Part shown: one piece after another, positions 1 through 7,220 of the stretch
Numbering within the stretch: position 1 is the first letter of the stretch
Layout of the letters: the number at the start of each line of letters is the position of its first letter
Source: an uncultured bacterium
GTDB taxonomy: Bacteria > Planctomycetota > Uabimicrobiia > Uabimicrobiales > JABWCH01
Length of the DNA stretch: 24,539 bases
Assembly (NCBI GenBank): GCA_938003875.1
Contig: CALKWO010000063.1
Coordinates: 1 to 24,539 of the forward strand
Direction of reading: 5' to 3'
Program-made: the position numbers and the translations under genes
The notes under the pieces: model-generated
Databases searched by the model: none
What the model was told of the DNA's origin: nothing
The model's input: only the letters and a program-made list of their open reading frames with translations

Positions 1-24
1 TGTTGAAACGTTACCTCACTGATT

Positions 25-57
25 CGGGAACGGGAACGGGAACGGGAACGGGAACGG
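25..57. repeat. Hexanucleotide tandem repeat (CGGGAA)n
   Basis: Five perfect head-to-tail copies of CGGGAA run from 25 to 54, followed by a partial CGG. The tract lies outside any gene I can support, about 70 bp beyond the stop codon of the permease gene on the minus strand. Its GC content is well above the surrounding DNA. It is a microsatellite-type tract and could vary in length by slippage. No function can be read from it. Confidence 0.9.
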
Positions 58-123
58 CTTTTGTTACCACGCTTCATCCATAATTCCGAAAACTTCAATT
101 TTTAAGTGCGGAATGTAGATTTT

Positions 124-2676
124 TTATTCTTTTCTCAGATTGCTCATTACCTCGGAGCGATAAATGCTGTAGTTGGCAACAAGGCCTACGATGAGAGGAA
201 GAAAAATCATTCCAGATATTTCTAAAATTTTCCACGAAGGGTATATCAGGGATATTCCTAGCCTTTGGGTAATAAAAAAAGAAATAAGACCAGAAAGTGT
301 AGAGGCAAGAAGAGCTGACAAAAATCCTATACCCAAAAATTCGATGCTTTCTATTCCAAGGATGGTAATGCGTGTGCATCCCAATGTCTTGAGCAAAGCT
401 ACCTGTTCAAGACGATGGTGATGTCCTGTGCTGAATGTCCCTATCAATATGAGTATACCCACTGCCAGACAAAACCAGGCCGTGATTTGCAGTGCACCCA
501 GAAAATAGTCTAACAGAATCTTGATGATCTGCAAAATTTTCCGTATATCGAACAGAAGAATGTTGCTGAAATTTGCTGCTACATCTTTTTGGAATTCTTG
601 CAATGTTTTTTCTTCATCAAGAAGAAGCGATGCAAGGAATATTTGCGGTGCATTTTTCAAAAGATGGGGAGGCATAATCACGAAAAAGTTAGGCTTCATG
701 GAAATCCAATCCACTTTGCGCAGAGAGGTGACAGTGCCCTCTACAGATCGTCCCTGGATATCGAAGCGAAGGATGTCTCCCAGTTGAAGCCCTGCCCTCC
801 TGGCAAAATCTTGTTCCAGGCTGATCTCTGCTTTAGAAGTTCCTGGGTTCCACAATTTCCCTGCAACGATTTTTTCCTCTGGACTTAAGAAATCTTTGTA
901 TGTCAGGTTAAATTCTCGGACACGAGTGCGCTGTCGAATCCGATGGGAAAAATCCATAGGTTTTGTGTCTTTCCTCTGCACAGGCTCTCCATTGATGTAC
1001 ATCAATCTGCCTCGAATCATGGGAGAAAAATCGAATGTAGTTCCATATTTTTCTGCTATTTTTCTCATGGGATCTAGCTGTGTCTTTCGAATGTCTGCCA
1101 AAAAAAGATTGGGCGTTTTGCTGGAACTAGCACTCTGGATTTCGTCCAAGAGGCTAAAATAAACATTGTTCAAGGTGGAAATCAAAGTAAAGCCACTTGT
1201 CAGAGATACCAGAAAAACCAGAGTGGCTCTCCTGTTGCGTACCAACTGACGTATCCCATTGCGCAATAAAAAAATAAAGCGAAAGCGACCACTTAAAAGC
1301 CTTATGCTTTTTTCTCCAAGCCATAGTAAAGAAAAGGCAAGCAGGGCTATGATTCCCATTCCAGAGAGCAGGGCCAGGGTAAAAATCAAAGATAGGGTCT
1401 GCCCTGACGATTTATAATACAGATAGCATGTCAAGGCTGATCCAAAAAGGAAGATAATAAAAAGCGAAGACACCAGAGATGTCTGGATGCTATTGATTTT
1501 GCTACGCAGTATATCCATAGGACCAATGCAGGATAGAGATCTTATTTTATACCAGTTGACAAGCGTAGTCAAAAAGCAGGCGATCAGTAAGGACTCTCCC
1601 CAATATTGCCAATTGGTCTGCCATGAGACTTGGAGGGGGAAATCGAAATGTTTTTCCAGTATCTTTAATCCCCAATGTTGAAAAATCCATCCCAGAAATC
1701 CGCCCAATATACCGCCCATCAATCCTACAGCCAGAGAAAGGCCTAAATAGATTCGGAAGATACTCTTAGCTTCCAGGCCAAGACATCTCAAGGTTCCCAC
1801 AGTATCAAGCTGCTCATTCAAAAAAGTCGTAAGCCCTGAAGCCATACCAATGACTCCGATCAGTAAAGCAATAACGGAAACCAGGAGGAAAAAACCGCTT
1901 TGCCTTTGCAATATCTGCTGAACATTGTTCTGGGAATCTTCATAGGATTGGATTCGGATAAAAGAATCCTGTATTTTCTCTTGCCAGCTTTCTTTTAAAG
2001 AGGCCACATCCTGGCTAGAATTTTTTCCTGGAGGCAAAGCGATCTGGCAGCTATAGCGAATGCGGCTTCCAAATTGAATCAATCCACTCTTTTTGGCAAC
2101 TTCCAGAGGGACAATCACTCTGGGGAGAATGGCAGTGAAAGAAAACAGTTGGCCTGGGTCTTTGCGGATAACTTCATGAATTGTCAATTCCAGAGAACCA
2201 AGGCGAATCTTATCTCCTGCTTTGAGATTTCTTTGTTTTGCAGCAGATTCTTCTATCAGACATCCATTTTCTGGTGGAAAAGAAGCCATTTCTCCATCCC
2301 CATAGATGGGATATCCAGGGGAAACGCCTTTGATTTCTATCAGCAAAGGCACTTCTACTTGAGAGGAAACAGGGGAGATCATAGAGGCGAAGAGAATAAT
2401 GTCTACCTTCTTACAACCATCCTTTTGGGCTTGTTGAATGAATTCCTGGATTTTTTCTGAAAAAGGCTGAGAGGAAGAGATTTCTATGTCTGCCCCCAAA
2501 ATACGGCGGGCGTAGGATGTTATTTCCTGGTTTAAAGTTGCAAGCAAGTTCCCTATGCAGAAAAGAAAGGCGATTCCAATAGCAGGGTAGGCTGCCAGAA
2601 ATAGCATTCGCCTGCGATGGTAAAAAAATAAAGAAGCTGCCAGTCGCCAGATTTTGGAGCGAGATTCTTTACTCAT
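124..2676 (-). CDS. ABC transporter permease, FtsX/YbbP family
   Basis: This 850-residue integral membrane protein is the permease of a type VII (MacB/LolE-like) ABC system. Such transporters act on substrates at the outer face of the inner membrane rather than pumping through a classical channel. A first membrane helix lies near residues 22-48 and is followed by an extracytoplasmic domain that opens with a motif like LGADIEISSS, typical of YbbP homologues. FtsX-type helices follow near 258-380, extra helices sit in the middle (about 400-450), and a second extracytoplasmic domain and C-terminal helices complete a duplicated FtsX architecture of about ten helices. The length is close to E. coli YbbP (804). 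The ATG at 2674-2676 has an AAGGGG-type ribosome site and overlaps the ATPase gene by 8 nt, which indicates translational coupling. The substrate is unknown; export or extraction of lipid or lipoprotein is an inference. Confidence 0.88.
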   Translation of the reverse strand: MSKESRSKIWRLAASLFFYHRRRMLFLAAYPAIGIAFLFCIGNLLATLNQEITSYARRILGADIEISSSQPFSEKIQEFIQQAQKDGCKKVDIILFASMISPVSSQVEVPLLIEIKGVSPGYPIYGDGEMASFPPENGCLIEESAAKQRNLKAGDKIRLGSLELTIHEVIRKDPGQLFSFTAILPRVIVPLEVAKKSGLIQFGSRIRYSCQIALPPGKNSSQDVASLKESWQEKIQDSFIRIQSYEDSQNNVQQILQRQSGFFLLVSVIALLIGVIGMASGLTTFLNEQLDTVGTLRCLGLEAKSIFRIYLGLSLAVGLMGGILGGFLGWIFQHWGLKILEKHFDFPLQVSWQTNWQYWGESLLIACFLTTLVNWYKIRSLSCIGPMDILRSKINSIQTSLVSSLFIIFLFGSALTCYLYYKSSGQTLSLIFTLALLSGMGIIALLAFSLLWLGEKSIRLLSGRFRFIFLLRNGIRQLVRNRRATLVFLVSLTSGFTLISTLNNVYFSLLDEIQSASSSKTPNLFLADIRKTQLDPMRKIAEKYGTTFDFSPMIRGRLMYINGEPVQRKDTKPMDFSHRIRQRTRVREFNLTYKDFLSPEEKIVAGKLWNPGTSKAEISLEQDFARRAGLQLGDILRFDIQGRSVEGTVTSLRKVDWISMKPNFFVIMPPHLLKNAPQIFLASLLLDEEKTLQEFQKDVAANFSNILLFDIRKILQIIKILLDYFLGALQITAWFCLAVGILILIGTFSTGHHHRLEQVALLKTLGCTRITILGIESIEFLGIGFLSALLASTLSGLISFFITQRLGISLIYPSWKILEISGMIFLPLIVGLVANYSIYRSEVMSNLRKE

Positions 2677-3343
2677 TCTTTTCCCCTTCTCTCAGCCGAA
2701 AATTTCTCGATAGCTTATGAGAAATTGCATCAGAATGCGTGACGACCACCAGGGTAGTCTGTCTTTCCTGGTTTAGACTTAAGAGAGTATGCAAGATTTT
2801 TTCCGCACTCGCAGGGTCGAGGCTGCCTGTAGGCTCATCGGCAAAGATAATCTGAGGCTCATGGATATAAGCCCTTGCAATAGCTACTCTCTGCTGTTCT
2901 CCACCAGACATCTGATGTGGAAAATGGTGGCAGCGTTCGCTTAAACCTAGAGAAGTCAGAAGCGAATGAGCTTTTTCTTTTGCATCGCGTAGGCCATAGC
3001 CTAAGATTTCTAATGGTAAAGCTACGTTTTCCAAAGCAGTCAAGGATTTGACCAGACGAAAATTTTGGAAAATGAAACCGATCTTCTCTCTGCGCCAGGA
3101 GGCAAGACGATCTTCATCCCACAATTGAATATCCTGGCCTTCAAAAACGATTCTCCCTGAAGTAGGACGTTCCAAACCTGCCATCAGTCCTAAAAGAGTG
3201 GATTTACCACTTCCGCTAGGGCCTGTAATGGCAAGAGTCTCCCCTTTCTGAAGGCAAAGATCAAGGCCTTTTAAAATAGGGAGCAAAGTTTCTCCTGAAA
3301 GAAACGTTTTGTTTAATGAAATCAATTCTAAAAGGCAAGTCAT
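2669..3343 (-). CDS. ABC transporter ATP-binding protein, YbbA/LolD family
   Basis: This 224-residue cytoplasmic ATPase has all the expected motifs: Walker A GPSGSGKST at 41-49, signature MSGGEQQR near 143-150, Walker B IIFADEP with the downstream D-loop GSLD, and an H-loop in VVVTHS. Length and motif spelling match the LolD/MacB/YbbA branch that powers FtsX-type permeases. The start ATG overlaps the stop of the upstream esterase as ATGA, and the stop overlaps the permease start by 8 nt, so the three genes are one transcription and translation unit. In E. coli ybbA and ybbP are next to tesA but divergent from it; here all three are co-directional. The choice of YbbA over LolD rests on the YbbP-like partner. 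Confidence 0.92.
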   Translation of the reverse strand: MTCLLELISLNKTFLSGETLLPILKGLDLCLQKGETLAITGPSGSGKSTLLGLMAGLERPTSGRIVFEGQDIQLWDEDRLASWRREKIGFIFQNFRLVKSLTALENVALPLEILGYGLRDAKEKAHSLLTSLGLSERCHHFPHQMSGGEQQRVAIARAYIHEPQIIFADEPTGSLDPASAEKILHTLLSLNQERQTTLVVVTHSDAISHKLSRNFRLREGEKNE

Positions 3344-4014
3344 GGCAAAACTCGTTTCTTTTTGAAAAATTCTTCAACCATAGTGGCGATCTTTCTATGA
3401 CCTTTAGCATTGGGATGAATGCCATCTTCCAGATTGTATTCTGATTTTCCTGCGATGCCTTCCAATAGGAAGGGCAATAGTTCTATCCTGTTTTGGCTGG
3501 CAATCTTGCTATAAACCATAGCAAAATCTCTGGTATAATCTTGACCATAGTTAGGTGGAATTTTCATCCCTGCTAACACAACCACAGCCCCTGCTTGTTG
3601 ACAGGCATCAATAATGGAAAGAAGGTTGCTCTCCAATAGGGAAATCTTTTGCCCTCGAAGCCCATCATTCGCGCCGATAGCCAAAAAAACCAGATAGACA
3701 TCAGAAGTAAGGCACCAGGAAAGATTTTCCAGGACATCGCCGCTTGTATAGCCGCTTACCCCTGCATTTCTTACCTGCCAGGACAATCCCTGTTTTTTCC
3801 AAGATTTTTCGATCAAAGCGGGGTAAGCTTCTTCCTGGCTCAGCCCATACCCCGCAGTCAAGGAATCCCCTAAAAATAAAACGACATTCCGTTTTTCTGG
3901 CTTTTCTTCCACAGACACAGCAGAAGGTGAATTTCTACCCTCATCCTGCGACTTTTGACAACCCTGCCCAAGAAAGCTGGCAATCAACAACAAAAAAAAC
4001 AAGGTACGAATCAT
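3340..4014 (-). CDS. GDSL/SGNH hydrolase lipoprotein, TesA-like arylesterase/lysophospholipase
   Basis: This 224-residue enzyme has the SGNH-hydrolase blocks in order: GDSL with Ser51 (FLGDSLTAGYG), the block II glycine near 85-92, block III GAND with Asn116, and block V DGIHPN with Asp197 and His200. This is the architecture of E. coli TesA, a periplasmic thioesterase/lysophospholipase. The N-terminus (hydrophobic run, then LGQGC with Cys19) looks like a lipoprotein signal, and a low-complexity linker follows, so the enzyme is probably tethered to a membrane in the periplasm. The lipobox is not ideal (Gly at -3), so a plain signal peptide is possible. The ATG at 4012-4014 has an AAGGA site 8 nt upstream. 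It is first in the operon with the YbbA/YbbP-like transporter. Confidence 0.88.
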   Translation of the reverse strand: MIRTLFFLLLIASFLGQGCQKSQDEGRNSPSAVSVEEKPEKRNVVLFLGDSLTAGYGLSQEEAYPALIEKSWKKQGLSWQVRNAGVSGYTSGDVLENLSWCLTSDVYLVFLAIGANDGLRGQKISLLESNLLSIIDACQQAGAVVVLAGMKIPPNYGQDYTRDFAMVYSKIASQNRIELLPFLLEGIAGKSEYNLEDGIHPNAKGHRKIATMVEEFFKKKRVLP

Positions 4015-4081
4015 CTTATTTTTCCTTAGATTAAATCATTGCCTGAAAAGCATCATGATCTATTTTTCCTTTTTGAAAAAA

Positions 4082-4109
4082 TTGCTAAATTACCAGGTAA
4101 CGCTGTCAA
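4082..4109 (-). promoter_or_regulatory. Possible second promoter for the esterase/ABC operon
   Basis: On the minus strand a perfect TTGACA (4109-4104) is followed after 16 bp by TAGCAA (4087-4082), a weak -10 match. It lies about 70 bp upstream of the esterase ATG. The -35 is good but the -10 is poor, so this is a secondary candidate beside the better promoter at 4174-4202. Confidence 0.3.
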
Positions 4110-4173
4110 CTATTTTTTATTTTTTTTAGATACTTTTTTGCACTATACTTTTTTTGGCCACTTTTTGTTTGCC

Positions 4174-4202
4174 ATTTTAGCTTACCCTGTTTTTTTTGTC
4201 AA
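4174..4202 (-). promoter_or_regulatory. Sigma-70-type promoter of the esterase/ABC operon
   Basis: On the minus strand TTGACA (4202-4197) is followed by exactly 17 bp and then TAAAAT (4179-4174). This is 6/6 and 5/6 identity with the consensus boxes at the optimal spacing. Transcription would start near 4167, giving a leader of about 150 nt before the esterase ATG at 4014. No other gene in that direction could use it. Confidence 0.6.
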
Positions 4203-4585
4203 GCTGAGATTTTAGAGCAGAGAAAGGAAAGATTTTTTTAGCATGATGGAATTCTTCTGCTGTTTTCATCTTGATCTTTGTTTTTGCACCTGCTCCCAAA
4301 CAAGATGTTAAAACTTAATCAGAATTTATTTTTTGAGAAGATTGTCCAGATGCCATTAAATACGCCCATTCTGAAGGTTACTACAAAATGTGGAAGAATG
4401 CACTATTGTTAATTTTTATCAAATTATAAAATATTTTATATTAATAAGTTAGAGTTTGTATTAGTAAAACTTGCTAATATTTTTATATATATTTTTTATT
4501 TTTATTTGTGTATATTTTTATATTTTTTTCTCTTAACTTATTTTTTTATAAATAGATATAACAAATATTTTATTTTTTTATTTTT

Positions 4586-4601
4586 AGGCATAGAAATTGC
4601 T
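4586..4601 (+). promoter_or_regulatory. Sigma-54-like (-24/-12) promoter candidate
   Basis: AGGCAT at 4586-4591 and TTGCT at 4597-4601 give the diagnostic GG (4587-4588), 10 bp, GC (4599-4600). The pattern matches the core of the sigma-54 consensus (TGGCAC, then TTGCW), with mismatches at the first T and the last C of the -24 box. Transcription would start near 4612, upstream of the exported hydrolase and HD-GYP genes. A sigma-54 activator is encoded elsewhere in this window. GG-N10-GC occurs by chance, so this is a candidate only. Confidence 0.38.
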
Positions 4602-4619
4602 TTAAAGTAAAAGGAAGTT

Positions 4620-4648
4620 ATGACATTCCCAAATTATAATAATAAAAT
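4620..4648 (+). promoter_or_regulatory. Sigma-70-type promoter candidate upstream of the exported hydrolase
   Basis: ATGACA (4620-4625, 5/6 to TTGACA) is followed by 17 bp and TAAAAT (4643-4648, 5/6 to TATAAT). The start point would be near 4655, directly at the base of the hairpin at 4657-4674. It competes with the sigma-54-like site 20 bp upstream as the promoter for the gene at 4772. In AT-rich DNA such matches are less informative. Confidence 0.38.
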
Positions 4649-4656
4649 TATAAGAC

Positions 4657-4681
4657 AATCCCCGTAAGGGGATTTTTTTTT
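4657..4681 (+). terminator. Intrinsic-terminator-like hairpin in the leader of the exported hydrolase gene
   Basis: The arms AATCCCC (4657-4663) and GGGGATT (4668-4674) pair perfectly around a GTAA tetraloop, and a run of nine T closes the structure (4673-4681). This is a standard Rho-independent terminator for plus-strand transcription. No plus-strand gene precedes it, so it either ends an unannotated small transcript from the AT-rich region, acts as a leader attenuator, or forms a stable 5' stem on the downstream mRNA. Confidence 0.65.
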
Positions 4682-4771
4682 GATTTGTATTTTCGAGGAT
4701 GATGGATTAAAATCAGGGATAATTATAAAAATTACGGATTGGGCAATAAAATTATTCTTAAGGAAAACAAA

Positions 4772-5788
4772 ATGAGATTTTTTTTCATCACCTTGTTTAT
4801 TTTTTTTTCTTTTGTGCAACTTCTTGCAGAACAAGGAGAGCAGCAATTTGCAGAATTAGGGGATTTTGTATTAGAAAATAAAGAATGCATTAAGGATGCA
4901 CGCATTGGATATCGTATTTTTGGTAACTTCAACGAAGCCAAATCCAATGTGGTTGTCTATTTGACATGGTATGGTGGCCACAGTCAGGTTATCTCCAGGC
5001 TGCTAGGCACTGGCAAGATGGTCGATTCTGGGAAATATTGTGTAGTCGTTATAGATGCTCTAGGGAATGGAGTTTCATCCTCACCTTCTGTCCAAAAAGT
5101 ATCCTATGATCATTTTCCTCGATTTAGTATACGGGATATGGTTCATAGCCAGCATATACTCCTTACGAAGCATCTAGGTCTTTCTCATATACATGCCATT
5201 ATTGGTGGATCTATGGGCGGGATGCAGGTGTTTGAATGGGTACTTAGCTATCCTGATTTTATGAATAAAGCCATTCCTTATGTAGGTACTCCCAGGCTCA
5301 CTTCCTATGATCTTCTTTTATTCCATACGCTTCGCCAAAATTTGGAAATTTTGAAAAAACAGGGAGCTTCGGAAACACAGCTAATCCATTTTATGCAAAT
5401 GTGCTTTGCCCTTTGCATGGACAGTGCAGAATACAGGGTCAAAAAAACCTCGACAAAGGATTTTCCCAATTTTTTTGCATCCCTGGAAAAAAATGCCTCC
5501 ACAACCATGAATAGCGATGATTTTCTGAGTCAGCTTTATGCCATTATAAACCATGATGTCTATTCTCGCTACGATGGCTCTATGGAAAAGGCTATTTCTT
5601 GTATTCAGGCAAAGATGCTCGTTATTGTATCTAAAACAGACAGAATCCTTTATCCTGAAGAAGCCCTTAGTTTTGCCAGACAGCTTGGGGCTGAGATACT
5701 TCTTCTCGATAATGAGCTAGGCCATCTTGCTATATCCTATGAACTCCCTCGCGTTTCCAAAACCATTGATGAATTTTTGAAAAAATAG
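4772..5788 (+). CDS. Exported alpha/beta hydrolase, homoserine O-acyltransferase (MetX)-like
   Basis: From the ATG at 4772 the protein has 338 residues. This start is preferred over the in-frame TTG at 4739 because AAGGA lies 7 nt upstream and translation then opens with a clean signal peptide (hydrophobic run, cleavage likely after LLA near residue 19). The body is an alpha/beta-hydrolase of the MetX branch: nucleophile elbow GGSMGGMQ with Ser147, acid SKTD with Asp290, and His318 in ELGHLA. The region ALGNGVSSSP near 96-105 is typical of the family. MetX proteins acylate homoserine in the cytoplasm, so an exported relative is more likely a hydrolase or acyltransferase of unknown substrate. 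A promoter and hairpin leader lie upstream, and the HD-GYP gene starts 35 nt downstream, probably in the same operon. Confidence 0.85.
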   Translation: MRFFFITLFIFFSFVQLLAEQGEQQFAELGDFVLENKECIKDARIGYRIFGNFNEAKSNVVVYLTWYGGHSQVISRLLGTGKMVDSGKYCVVVIDALGNGVSSSPSVQKVSYDHFPRFSIRDMVHSQHILLTKHLGLSHIHAIIGGSMGGMQVFEWVLSYPDFMNKAIPYVGTPRLTSYDLLLFHTLRQNLEILKKQGASETQLIHFMQMCFALCMDSAEYRVKKTSTKDFPNFFASLEKNASTTMNSDDFLSQLYAIINHDVYSRYDGSMEKAISCIQAKMLVIVSKTDRILYPEEALSFARQLGAEILLLDNELGHLAISYELPRVSKTIDEFLKK

Positions 5789-5823
5789 CAGGCTTCAACA
5801 CCTGGTTTATATGAAAAATTTTT

Positions 5824-6981
5824 ATGGATTTTAAACACCACTTATATAAGCTTCATCAGATTGGGATTGCCTTATCAAGTGAAAGAAATCTGGAAAGATT
5901 GCTGGAAAAAATCTTGAAAGAGGCTAAATCCTTTACCGCAGCCCAGGGTGCAAGCTTGTATATAAAAGAAGAAAATGAGCTTCACTTTAGCATTAGCCAG
6001 AATGACCTGCTGGAGAAAAATTGTCCTAAAAAGGAAAAGTTTGTCTTTTCTCATGAAACTTTGCCTATTTCTTCTCGAAGCATTGCAGGGTATGTTGCCT
6101 TGACTGGAAAAGTAGTCAATATAAAAAATGCTTATGAAATCTCTCAGGAAGCACCTTATCACTTCAATCCGTACTTTGATCAATCCCATAACTACCGCAC
6201 GGTTTCCATGTTGGTCGTCCCTATGAAGGATATCCAGGAGGAAATCATAGGCGTTTTAGCACTAATCAATGCACAAAATGAAAGAAAAGAAATCATACCT
6301 TTTGATGCTCAATATGAGCCTCTCATCCTATCCCTGGCGTCTCAGGCAGGTGTCGCCTATGTCAATGCTCAGTTGACTAAAAAACTAAAAGAAGCATATC
6401 TTGACACAATTTTCCGATTAGCCATAGCAGCAGAATGTAAAGAGCCTGATATTAAAAATCATTTAGAAAATGTTAGCTCGTATTCTGTAATTCTTGCAGA
6501 AGAAATAGGACTTCCTTCCCAACAGATCGAAAATATACGTTACGCTAGTCCCATGCACGATATAGGAAAGATCGGAATATCAGACACTATCCTTTTTAAG
6601 GCTGGAAAGCTCACAGAGGAAGAATACGAAGAAATCAAGAAGCATACTATTTATGGAGCAAAAATTTTAGCTCATTCTAAAGCCGAAATTTTACAAATTT
6701 CTGAGCAGATCGCCTTAACTCATCATGAAAACTATGATGGATCAGGGTATCCACAAGGACTCAAAAGAGAGGAAATCTTTCTTCCTGGCAGAATTGTCAT
6801 GCTGGCTGATGTCTTTGATGCTCTGGCCTCTAAACGCTATTACAAAGAATCCTGGGAATTTTCCAAAATTGTGGAATACATTCAAGAAAGGGCAGGAAAG
6901 CAATTTGACCCCAAGGTCGTAAATGCTTTTTTACGAAGGCAAAAAGATTTTTTAGCAATATCCAGAGAAGAGAAAGTGTAG
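5824..6981 (+). CDS. GAF domain / HD-GYP cyclic-di-GMP phosphodiesterase
   Basis: The 385-residue protein starts with a GAF sensor domain (about 1-185), typical for binding a small ligand or redox cofactor, and continues with an HD-GYP domain (about 190-370). Catalytic landmarks are intact: HDIGKIGI with the His245-Asp246 pair, HHENYDGSGYP at 300-310, and LADVFDAL with Asp329. HD-GYP enzymes hydrolyse cyclic di-GMP and so control motility, adhesion and biofilm switching. There is no membrane segment, so it acts in the cytoplasm. The ATG lacks a strong ribosome site and lies 35 nt after the hydrolase stop, consistent with co-transcription. The reading frame ends exactly where an insertion-sequence-end-like sequence begins, leaving about 15 residues beyond the usual domain end; the domain itself looks complete. 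Confidence 0.92.
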   Translation: MDFKHHLYKLHQIGIALSSERNLERLLEKILKEAKSFTAAQGASLYIKEENELHFSISQNDLLEKNCPKKEKFVFSHETLPISSRSIAGYVALTGKVVNIKNAYEISQEAPYHFNPYFDQSHNYRTVSMLVVPMKDIQEEIIGVLALINAQNERKEIIPFDAQYEPLILSLASQAGVAYVNAQLTKKLKEAYLDTIFRLAIAAECKEPDIKNHLENVSSYSVILAEEIGLPSQQIENIRYASPMHDIGKIGISDTILFKAGKLTEEEYEEIKKHTIYGAKILAHSKAEILQISEQIALTHHENYDGSGYPQGLKREEIFLPGRIVMLADVFDALASKRYYKESWEFSKIVEYIQERAGKQFDPKVVNAFLRRQKDFLAISREEKV

Positions 6982-7002
6982 TGGGCCCCAAAAACTGGAC
7001 AG
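6982..7002. mobile_element. Solo insertion-sequence end-like sequence
   Basis: The 21 bp starting with TGGGCCCCAAAAACTGGACA resemble, from memory, the terminal inverted repeats of IS3-family elements, which often carry a TG start, a C-run, an A-run and TGGACA. It begins on the base after the TAG of the HD-GYP gene. No transposase frame follows and I found no matching opposite end, so at best this is a remnant. The family assignment is an inference. Confidence 0.35.
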
Positions 7003-7021
7003 AATAGAAAGTGTGTATTAT

Positions 7022-7086
7022 CATCTGTGTTTATCCGTGGTTCAAAAGTTAAGAGTTCTCTGGTACCTCTGTGTCTCTGTGGTTAA
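7022..7086. repeat. Pair of degenerate CTGTGT-TC-GTGGTT repeat units
   Basis: Two related units, 7022-7044 and 7066-7086, share the scheme CxxCTGTGT-x-TCxGTGGTTxA, and each is itself a degenerate duplication of a CTGTG core. They lie between the HD-GYP gene and the zinc operon. Elements of this spelling recur between genes in several environmental bacterial phyla; that statement is from general recollection. A partner of similar type, reading the other way, is seen at about 24453-24466. Confidence 0.5.
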
Positions 7087-7167
7087 TTCTATTTTTAGTT
7101 TATGGCCTTTCGCAGTATAGATTTGCTGCTTATCCATGATCGCCTGGAAAAGCTATAGGAAATTTCA

Positions 7168-7195
7168 TTGACAAATCGGAAAAAATATTTATTCT
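7168..7195 (+). promoter_or_regulatory. Sigma-70-type promoter of the zinc operon
   Basis: A perfect TTGACA (7168-7173) is followed after 16 bp by TATTCT (7190-7195), a 4/6 match to the -10 box. The transcription start would fall inside the palindromic operator at 7196-7220. A weak -10 overlapped by an operator is usual for a repressed metal-uptake operon. Confidence 0.55.
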
Positions 7196-7220
7196 AATGC
7201 AAATGAGAATAATTTGCATT
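7196..7220. promoter_or_regulatory. Fur/Zur-family operator upstream of znuA
   Basis: A 25-bp palindrome with perfect 9-bp arms, AATGCAAAT and ATTTGCATT, around a 7-bp centre; 10 of 12 base pairs of the full dyad are symmetric. The core TGCAAATGAGAATAATTTGC closely resembles Fur-family boxes. It directly follows the predicted -10, so bound repressor would block transcription, and a Fur-family regulator is encoded in the same operon. By context it is most likely a zinc (Zur) box. Confidence 0.8.

Larger units (their letters stand above)
4015..4738. other. AT-rich divergent intergenic region
   Basis: This stretch of over 700 bp separates the minus-strand esterase operon from the plus-strand hydrolase gene. 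It holds two candidate promoters for the esterase operon (4174-4202 and 4082-4109), an AT-only region at about 4420-4590 that includes a perfect 16-bp palindrome at 4425-4440, a sigma-54-like promoter, a sigma-70-like promoter and a terminator-like hairpin at 4657-4681. I found no convincing protein-coding gene in it. One 35-codon reading frame (4305-4412) has no ribosome site and is not called. Confidence 0.7.

Noticed and set aside
4305..4412. 35-codon plus-strand frame in the AT-rich intergenic region
   Set aside because: No ribosome site and no recognisable features; a frame this short is expected by chance. It stays possible as a peptide linked to the terminator at 4657-4681.
4739..4771. 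TTG start adding 11 residues to the exported hydrolase
   Set aside because: It has no ribosome site and would put charged residues before the signal peptide; the ATG at 4772 has AAGGA at 7 nt.
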